Shown in pieces: positions 53,594 through 59,297 of a DNA stretch of 59,297 nt. The notes under the pieces are model-generated. The model was not told the DNA's origin. It worked only from the letters and a program-made list of their open reading frames with translations, and did no database searches. Source of the DNA: Alphaproteobacteria bacterium (GTDB lineage: Bacteria; Pseudomonadota; Alphaproteobacteria; SHVP01); the NCBI GenBank assembly GCA_016869765.1, contig VGES01000022.1, forward strand, positions 1-59,297, written 5' to 3'. The number at the start of each line of letters is the position of its first letter. Position 1 is the first letter of the stretch. Both the position numbers and the translations under genes were made by a program.

Positions 53594-54916
53594 CTATTGG
53601 TAGAAACGGGCGAACATCGTTGCGGCGACCAACGCCGGTGCGACACGCAGAGCCCAACGCAGGTAGCGCACCAATCGTGGGCTCGAAGTCTCGAGAAGGC
53701 CCACAGCGACACGTCGTTCAAGACCCCAGCCGAAAAACGCGGCTACGGAGATTCCGGCGAGCGGCAACAGGAGATTCGACGTGAGCCGATCGACGGCGTC
53801 GAGCCAAGGCCGACCGAGGAGCGAAACGTCGGCAAGAAGCCCATAGCCGAGGGCAGCGGGAATACCGACCGCGAAGATCATCAGAGCAAGAGCCGGAACG
53901 GCCCGACTTCGCCTCACGCCGCCCCGATGAATCGCGACGGCGACCGGGACCTCCAGCAGAGAAATCATCGACGTCAGCGCCGCTGCGGACAGCAGGAAGA
54001 AGAACACCGCGGCCGCGAGCTTACCCATGGGCATCAACAGGAAGACTTGCGGCAAGGTGATGAACGCCAACTCCGGACCGGCGCCCGGACTGCCGCCGAA
54101 CGCGAACACCGCCGGGAAAATCGCGAGTCCGGCCACGATGGCGAAGGCGGTGTCGCCGATGGCCACGACCGCGGCCGAACCGACCACTTTGAACCCGCGC
54201 TGCATGTACCCGCCGAAGGTGACGAAGACCGCCATGCCGACGCCAATCGAAAACAACGCCTGTCCCAGCGCCGCCAACCAGACACCCGGCTCAAGCACCG
54301 CAGTCCAATCGGCCGAGAACAGGAATTTGACGCCGGCGAAGCTGCCGGGAAGGAACAAGGCGTAAACGGCCATGCCGAGGACGATCACCGCCAGCAACGG
54401 CATCAGCAGCAAGTTGGCCCGCTCGATGCCGCGTTCGACACCGCCAATCACGACGGCGGCGGTCAGCGCCATCATCGCCAAGAACCACCACACAGGCTCA
54501 TGGTCGTTTGCGACAAACGAATGAAAATCCTCGCCGAAATCGAGGGGACTCACCCACAGTTCGCCGCTGACAGTTGCCGCGAAGTATCGCAAAGCCCAGC
54601 CGGCGATGACGCCGTAGTAACTCAGGATCAAGACCGATCCAACCACGCCGATCCAACCGACCCGGCGCCAAACCGGCTGCGACGACGGGGCGGCAAAGGC
54701 CGTGACGCCATCCTTCGCGCCGTTCTTGCCGAGCGCGAGTTCGGCAACGAGCAGCGGGAACGCAACGATTGCAACCATGGCGAGGTAGACCACGAGAAAC
54801 GCCCCGCCTCCGTTCTCGCCTGCGACGTAGGCAAAGCGCCAAATGTTGCCGAGGCCCACGGCCGCGCCGATCGAAGCGATCAAAAAGCCGACTCGGCTGT
54901 TCCAGGTTTCCGTCAT
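53594..54916 (-). CDS. sodium-dependent neurotransmitter-symporter family (NSS) transporter
   Basis: Membrane protein of 440 residues with 11-12 helices and the family N-terminus AVGLGNIWRFAYVAGENGGG that binds Na+ and substrate. Bacterial relatives such as LeuT carry amino acids. Its stop and the next gene start are adjacent (TAG C GTG), so an operon with the SLC13 gene is likely. Divergent from the TRAP binding-protein gene across 216 bases. Confidence 0.94.
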   Translation of the reverse strand: MTETWNSRVGFLIASIGAAVGLGNIWRFAYVAGENGGGAFLVVYLAMVAIVAFPLLVAELALGKNGAKDGVTAFAAPSSQPVWRRVGWIGVVGSVLILSYYGVIAGWALRYFAATVSGELWVSPLDFGEDFHSFVANDHEPVWWFLAMMALTAAVVIGGVERGIERANLLLMPLLAVIVLGMAVYALFLPGSFAGVKFLFSADWTAVLEPGVWLAALGQALFSIGVGMAVFVTFGGYMQRGFKVVGSAAVVAIGDTAFAIVAGLAIFPAVFAFGGSPGAGPELAFITLPQVFLLMPMGKLAAAVFFFLLSAAALTSMISLLEVPVAVAIHRGGVRRSRAVPALALMIFAVGIPAALGYGLLADVSLLGRPWLDAVDRLTSNLLLPLAGISVAAFFGWGLERRVAVGLLETSSPRLVRYLRWALRVAPALVAATMFARFYQ

Positions 54917-55132
54917 CGAACAAGGTCTCCGACCCTGAGGCCACGGCGCGCGAACGATAGTCGTTCGCCGCCGGGATACCCTTGTCCTGGGTCAATCGTC
55001 CTCACACGCTGCGAGCACGAACGATTGTCCCTCTCGGCCGTTGGGCCTAAGATTTGGCTTGCGTTCACCTGTTCGCCGGTTCGACGTGCCGGTTGTTTCC
55101 CGAGGACTCTAGCCTCTAGAGAGGAGGGACCT

Positions 55133-56149
55133 ATGTTCTGCGCTCGCAGATCCGTACTTCGCTTTGTCGCCCTTTCGGCGATCATCTTCGGTGCTCTTGC
55201 TACCACGACGGCGGACGCCCAGGTGGCGCTGCGCATCGGTTGCACCAACCCCGCCGGCAGTGTCGTCACCGACCCGATCGACCGTTTCGTCGATCTGCTG
55301 GCCCAGAAGACCAACAACCAGGTCACGGCAAAGAACTTCTACCAAGCCTTCGGCGTCGAGCAAAGGCTGGCCCAGACCGTGATGGATGGCACGGTCGACA
55401 TCGGCACGATGACGACGGCGAGCGCGACGACCTTCACCAGTGCGTTCTTCCCCTACGAACTTCCGTTCCTGTTCCGCGCATACGATGACATGCTGAACTC
55501 GCTGGAATCTCCCGTCGCCAAACGGCTGATCGCCCAGTTCGAGAAAGACACCGGCTTGAAGGTCCTGGCGATCTTCGGGTTCGGGGCTGGCCGCGACATC
55601 CAGACACGGACCAAGCAACTCAAGACCCCGGCCGACATCGCCGGCGTGAAGATCCGGACCACGCCCTCGCCGATCGAAGTCTCGGCTTACAAGGCGTGGG
55701 GCGCCAACCCGACTCCGGTCGACTTCGCCCAGACGCTGACGGCACTGCAGCAGGGAACTGTCGAAGGAATCAACCTCGATACGCCCGCGGTGCTGTCCAC
55801 GAAAATGTACGAGGCCGTCAAGTTCAATACGCGCCTCAGCTACCAGATGAACATGTTCCTGTTCTTCATGAACGCGGACAAGTTCAACAAGCTGAGCCCG
55901 GCCCACCAGGCCGCGGTGCTGGAGGCGGCCAAGGAAGTCGAGAAGTGGAACCGCCAGGATGCGCCGACCCGCGTCGCCGCCAACGTCCAGGAACTGACGC
56001 GCCTGGGAGTAACCACCTACCAGCCGAACGACGCCGAGTGGGCGCAATGGGCGAAGGCCAAGGACGAGATATGGAAGGCCGCCGCCGAGCAACAACGGGG
56101 CAAACTCGACCTCGCCGTCGCCAACGAATTGGCGGCGACCAAACGCTAG
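55133..56149 (+). CDS. TRAP transporter solute-binding protein, DctP family
   Basis: Periplasmic binding protein of 338 residues with signal peptide (RSVLRFVALSAIIFGALA, cleavage near ADAQ). Family motifs: FPYELPFLFRAYDD, the conserved arginine/threonine region KLKTPADIAGVKIRTTPSP (binding carboxylates), and PVDFAQTLTALQQGTVEG. ATG at 55133 has a GAGGAGGG site; the frame runs upstream antisense to the NSS gene only. Brings organic acids to the fused TRAP permease encoded next. Confidence 0.94.
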   Translation: MFCARRSVLRFVALSAIIFGALATTTADAQVALRIGCTNPAGSVVTDPIDRFVDLLAQKTNNQVTAKNFYQAFGVEQRLAQTVMDGTVDIGTMTTASATTFTSAFFPYELPFLFRAYDDMLNSLESPVAKRLIAQFEKDTGLKVLAIFGFGAGRDIQTRTKQLKTPADIAGVKIRTTPSPIEVSAYKAWGANPTPVDFAQTLTALQQGTVEGINLDTPAVLSTKMYEAVKFNTRLSYQMNMFLFFMNADKFNKLSPAHQAAVLEAAKEVEKWNRQDAPTRVAANVQELTRLGVTTYQPNDAEWAQWAKAKDEIWKAAAEQQRGKLDLAVANELAATKR

Positions 56150-56243
56150 TATCGTCGTTGCGCCCGCAACGACACCGTCGGAGGCTCTCGCCCTGACGAG
56201 CGAGTCCATTGCGTCGATCGGGCCGCAGCCAGTCAATCGCTGG

Positions 56244-58109
56244 TTGCGGCCCTTGGTTTCGGTCAGCGACGTCCTCGATCGCCTGACCGAGGCCGGCTAC
56301 GTCCTGGTGACGACGGCGTTCGCCGTCATCATGGCCCTCGGCGTCTTCTTTCGGTACGTGCTCAACAACTCGCTTACCTGGTCGGACGAGCTGGCGCTGG
56401 TGCTGTTCGGTTGGGCCACGTTCCTGGCGATCGCCACCGGCTACCGCCACGACAAACACGTCCACATCGATCTCGTAATCCGAAAATTGTCGCGCCCTTG
56501 GCAGGTGCGGGCCGGCGTGCTCGCCGAAGGATTGTCGGGCGGGTATCTGCTGGCGCTCCTGGTTTCCAGCATTCTCGCTTTCAAGGTCGCCGGCCGGGCG
56601 CACACCAGCGCTCTCGAATTGCCGCTGACGATCCCATACGCCGCCATCCCGGTCGCCTGCGTCATCATGCTCGTCCACTGGCTGCGGCGAACCGCTCTGA
56701 GTTCGAGTCTTCTCGAAGCCAGCTTGAAGGTTGCAATTCTGCTCGCATTTTTCTGGGCCGTGTACTTGCCGTTCGGTCAATTCGTCACGGTCGCTGGCCC
56801 CGGCAAGATCCTGATCCTCGGCGTCGCACTGATGATCCCCATGCTGGTCGGTGTGCCGGTGGCGTTCTGCCTCGGCCTGATGTCGACGACGTACCTGGCG
56901 ATCTTCGGGACCGTTCGTTTCCACACCGGTGCACTGCAGATATTCTACGGTATCGAGATCCTGGCGCTCCTCGCGGTACCGCTCCTGATCCTCTCCGGAA
57001 ACCTCATGCACGTCTCGGGCGTCGCTCGGCATTTGGTCGACTTCGCCCAAGCCCTGGTCGGACGCATTCGCGGTGGACTGGCAGCGTCCAACGTGGTCGC
57101 CAGTGGTATTTTTGCCGACATCTCCGGATCGGCGATCTCGGACACCGCGGCGATCGGTGGAATCATGATTCCTGAGATGAAGAAACGCGGCTACAACGCC
57201 GCTTTCTGCGCTGCCTTGCAAGGCGCCTCCGGCACCCTCGGGTTGATGTTGCCGCCGGCCATCACGCTGCTGCTCTATGCCGTCGCCATCAACGTCTCGG
57301 TGAGCAAGCTGTTTGCTGCCACCTTCATCCCGGCCATCATGGTCGGGCTGAGTTTCATGTTGGTCTCCTACATCCATGCACGACGCCACAACTATCCGAG
57401 GGAACACGTGCCGGTTCGCGAGCTGGGGCCTCGCACGGCACGCGCCCTTCCCGGCATCATGGCCGCCGTCATCGTGGTTGCGGGCATTCTGGGCGGGGTG
57501 TTTACCCCCGCTGAGGCCGGGGTCATCGTACTGATCTATGTGCTCGTGCTGACGGTCGGTTTCTATCGTCGCTCGGCCTACGCCAGGGGCGGGAGTATTA
57601 CCGCGGGGTCGATCTACCGGGCGACGATCGAGGCCGGCCATATCAGCGGCATGATGCTGTTCCTCGTCGCGACGTCGAGCTTCCTCGGCTTCGTGTTGGC
57701 CTACGACGAGGTTGCCTTCATCCTTGTAGGCACGGTGTCGTCACTGACCGAGAACCGCTACGTCGTTCTCTTCTTCGTCAACCTGATCTTTATCGTGCTC
57801 GGCATGGTGCTCGAAGCAGCACCGATCATCTTCGGATTCCTGCCGACGTTCATGCCCCTCCTCGCCAAGGCAGGCGTTGACCCGATTTTTTGGGGTGTAA
57901 TCTTCATGATCAACATGGCGATCGGCATGCTGGTGCCGCCGGTCGCATTGACGCTCTACGTATCGTCCGCGATCGCGCAAGTTTCGTTCGCGAGCGCGGT
58001 GCGGGCTTCGATCCCGTTCATCTTGATCCTGATTCTCGACCTGGCCTTGGTTGTCGCGTTCCCGACGATCGCGCTCTGGCTGCCCTCGGTCTTGTTCGGA
58101 ACACACTAG
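56244..58109 (+). CDS. fused TRAP transporter permease (DctQM)
   Basis: Membrane protein of 621 residues combining the small four-helix DctQ domain (residues ~1-155, with TYRHDKHVHID-like GYRHDKHVHIDLVIRK) and the large DctM domain with the ADISGSAISDTAAIGGIMIP and GVFTPAEAG signatures. It uses a Na+ or H+ gradient to import the solute caught by the upstream DctP protein. The start is uncertain: TTG at 56244 is used; the frame extends upstream without a better start. Confidence 0.9.
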   Translation: MRPLVSVSDVLDRLTEAGYVLVTTAFAVIMALGVFFRYVLNNSLTWSDELALVLFGWATFLAIATGYRHDKHVHIDLVIRKLSRPWQVRAGVLAEGLSGGYLLALLVSSILAFKVAGRAHTSALELPLTIPYAAIPVACVIMLVHWLRRTALSSSLLEASLKVAILLAFFWAVYLPFGQFVTVAGPGKILILGVALMIPMLVGVPVAFCLGLMSTTYLAIFGTVRFHTGALQIFYGIEILALLAVPLLILSGNLMHVSGVARHLVDFAQALVGRIRGGLAASNVVASGIFADISGSAISDTAAIGGIMIPEMKKRGYNAAFCAALQGASGTLGLMLPPAITLLLYAVAINVSVSKLFAATFIPAIMVGLSFMLVSYIHARRHNYPREHVPVRELGPRTARALPGIMAAVIVVAGILGGVFTPAEAGVIVLIYVLVLTVGFYRRSAYARGGSITAGSIYRATIEAGHISGMMLFLVATSSFLGFVLAYDEVAFILVGTVSSLTENRYVVLFFVNLIFIVLGMVLEAAPIIFGFLPTFMPLLAKAGVDPIFWGVIFMINMAIGMLVPPVALTLYVSSAIAQVSFASAVRASIPFILILILDLALVVAFPTIALWLPSVLFGTH

Positions 58110-58112
58110 TCG

Positions 58113-59153
58113 ATGATTCCGAGAACGATGCACGCGATGTTGCTCACCGGGTTCGGCGGACCGGAGCATCTGCGCCACACCGAGGTTCCCGTCCCGACGC
58201 TCGAGGATGACGAGGTTCTGATCCGAGTTCGCGCCGCTGCGACCAACCGGGTCGAAATCGACATCCGGCGCGGCCTCTCGGGTCTCGGACCGCCCCTGCC
58301 GCTCGTCATGGGGCCCGACGGCGCCGGCGAGGCGGTCGCCGTCGGCGTCGCAGTCAAGGACATCGTCGTTGGCGACCACGTCCTGCCCCACACCATGGTG
58401 AGCTGCGGTAGGTGCGAGAACTGCCAGCGCGGCCGTGACAACGTATGCCGGCGGATCCGAATCCTCGGGTCGACGATGTGGGGCTGTCATGCCGAGTACG
58501 TCGTCGCCCCGGCCCATCGCGTGGTCAAGCTGCCGCCCGAACTGCCCTTCGAGGTGATGGCGGCCGGCAACAAGTTCTGTACCGCCTGGGAGGCGTTGGC
58601 CGTCACGGCCGGGCTCCGGGCGGGCGAGGTCGTGTTGATCAACGCGGCCGCGGGCGGCGTCGGCTCCTGTGCGGTGCAGGTGGCACGGCATTTGGGAGCC
58701 CGGGTCATCGCGGCCGTCGGATCCGCCGCAAAGATCGATCAGGTTCGCGCCAACGGCGCCGACGAGGTGATCGACTACGGCACGACCGATCTGCTGGAGC
58801 GTGTTCGAAGCTTGACCGATGGCCGTGGCGTCGATGTCGGACTCGATATTGCCGGCGGGGCCCTTTTCCATCCTACCCTGCAGTCGGTGACCGACGGCGG
58901 ACGGCTGGCCCTCATCGGCGCTCACGCCGGGAAGATGATCGAGATCGACCTGACCGATCTCTTCCGGCGCCACGTCGCGGTCATGGGCTGTGGCCGTTGG
59001 ACCAAGGCCATTTCCCAACACGTCGTCGGTCTGCTCGCAGCCGGCGCACTCAAGCCGACGATCTTCAAGACGATGACATTGGCGGCGCTCAATGAGGCAC
59101 ACGCCCTGATGAGCGACCGCACCGTCAACGGCCGTATCGTGCTTCTGCCCTAG
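58113..59153 (+). CDS. zinc-lobe alcohol dehydrogenase-like MDR protein
   Basis: Medium-chain dehydrogenase of 346 residues. Four cysteines C98, C101, C104 and C112 (CGRCENCQRGRDNVC) form the structural zinc lobe, and the cofactor domain has NAAAGGVGSCAVQVARHLGA. The usual catalytic-zinc cysteine near residue 45 is Asn in AATNRVEIDIRRG, so catalytic zinc is probably missing, as in quinone-reductase relatives. It starts 3 bases after the TRAP permease stop, suggesting co-transcription. Its TAG stop is made of the TA before the IS element and the first G of that element. Confidence 0.9.
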   Translation: MIPRTMHAMLLTGFGGPEHLRHTEVPVPTLEDDEVLIRVRAAATNRVEIDIRRGLSGLGPPLPLVMGPDGAGEAVAVGVAVKDIVVGDHVLPHTMVSCGRCENCQRGRDNVCRRIRILGSTMWGCHAEYVVAPAHRVVKLPPELPFEVMAAGNKFCTAWEALAVTAGLRAGEVVLINAAAGGVGSCAVQVARHLGARVIAAVGSAAKIDQVRANGADEVIDYGTTDLLERVRSLTDGRGVDVGLDIAGGALFHPTLQSVTDGGRLALIGAHAGKMIEIDLTDLFRRHVAVMGCGRWTKAISQHVVGLLAAGALKPTIFKTMTLAALNEAHALMSDRTVNGRIVLLP

Positions 59154-59297
59154 AGCGCGTTTCTGAAAGGTTGAATCGGCGGGGATTCCCTTGGTCGGGG
59201 ATTCGTGATTCAAGATGCTGGCTGGATTGGAGGCCAGCAGCGATGGCGCGTCCCTATTCGCTGGATTTGCGTAACCGCGTGGTGGCCTCGGTATCGG
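59153..59297 (+). mobile_element. IS630-family insertion sequence, left end (partial)
   Basis: Sequence from 59153 is non-coding for 90 bases (GAGCGCGTTTCTGAAAGG start, with a GAATCGGCGGGGATTCCC stretch) and then enters a transposase. TA at 59151-59152 directly precedes it, consistent with IS630/Tc1-mariner insertion at TA dinucleotides. The rest of the element lies beyond the window. Confidence 0.7.
59243..59297 (+). CDS. IS630-family transposase, N-terminal fragment
   Basis: The ATG at 59243 begins MARPYSLDLRNRVVASVS, typical of IS630-type transposases, which open with an arginine-rich helix-turn-helix. GGAGG upstream acts as the ribosome site. Only 18 residues are inside the window, so integrity cannot be judged. 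Confidence 0.75.
   Translation, partial: MARPYSLDLRNRVVASVS

Noticed and set aside
53597-55132. Long plus-strand open frame leading in frame into the TRAP binding protein
   Set aside because: It lies antisense to the NSS transporter, is rich in Arg, His and Gln as in GC-rich shadow frames, and the true signal peptide and ribosome site are at 55133.
55884-57641. 585-codon minus-strand open frame opposite the TRAP genes
   Set aside because: Arg/Asp/His-rich shadow of membrane-protein codons; no signals.
1-59297. CRISPR arrays, tRNA or rRNA genes, replication origin
   Set aside because: No regularly spaced repeats, cloverleaf-like genes or rRNA-like stretches were noticed by eye; a tRNA scan would be decisive.

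Overview
This 59.3 kb window comes from a GC-rich bacterial chromosome with dense gene packing. Proteobacterial-type transport systems (Dpp/Opp-like ABC, TRAP, FbpABC-like ABC), a full myo-inositol catabolic cluster with a fused IolC-DUF2090 protein, FkbM and CHAT/TPR proteins point to an alphaproteobacterium of a Rhizobiales/Rhodospirillales-like lineage. That placement is inference; no rRNA or tRNA gene is visible.

Layout. (1) 239-8179, minus strand: an eight-gene operon with a Dpp/Opp-type ABC transporter (binding protein, two permeases, two ATPases), a class A FAD monooxygenase, a DUF2889 protein and a 2,4-dienoyl-CoA reductase-like SDR. (2) 8383-8735: a frameshifted glutathione S-transferase remnant. 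(3) 8768-10982: an HD-domain protein with a PhnZ-like metal-ligand pattern, in an operon with an orphan family-5 solute-binding protein; a second copy of this pair, divergently arranged, lies at 23609-25889. (4) 11100-23604: an NTF2-flavin monooxygenase fusion, an NDP-forming acyl-CoA synthetase, a gamma-glutamyltransferase-like enzyme, a TPR-CHAT gene cut at its protease core and joined to the tail of an adenylate cyclase, a carboxymuconolactone decarboxylase-like protein, an aldo/keto reductase and an amidohydrolase. (5) 25990-30053: an uncharacterised protein, an FkbM methyltransferase, an ABC-F ATPase, a DUF1353 protein and an epimerase stub. (6) 30105-38188: inositol catabolism (SDR, iolG divergent from iolD, iolE, iolB, iolC) ending in an inositol-monophosphatase-family gene. 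(7) 38262-43652: an ABC importer in the order binding protein, double permease, second binding protein, ATPase. (8) 43713-49992: a methyltransferase, a small unknown protein, an MDR reductase, a YkgJ protein, a metallo-beta-lactamase-fold protein and a 3-hydroxyisobutyrate dehydrogenase-like enzyme. (9) 49967-58109: NhaA, a universal stress protein, SLC13-type and NSS-type sodium symporters and a two-gene TRAP transporter. (10) 58113-59297: a zinc-lobe dehydrogenase whose stop codon abuts the end of an IS630-family element that runs off the window.

The genes suggest a scavenging heterotroph that imports peptides or amides, organic acids and polyols and oxidises them. The most unusual items are the duplicated HD-oxygenase/solute-binding-protein modules, the CHAT-cyclase junction, and the coupling of inositol catabolism to a phosphatase and an FbpA-like importer that lacks the iron-binding tyrosine pair.
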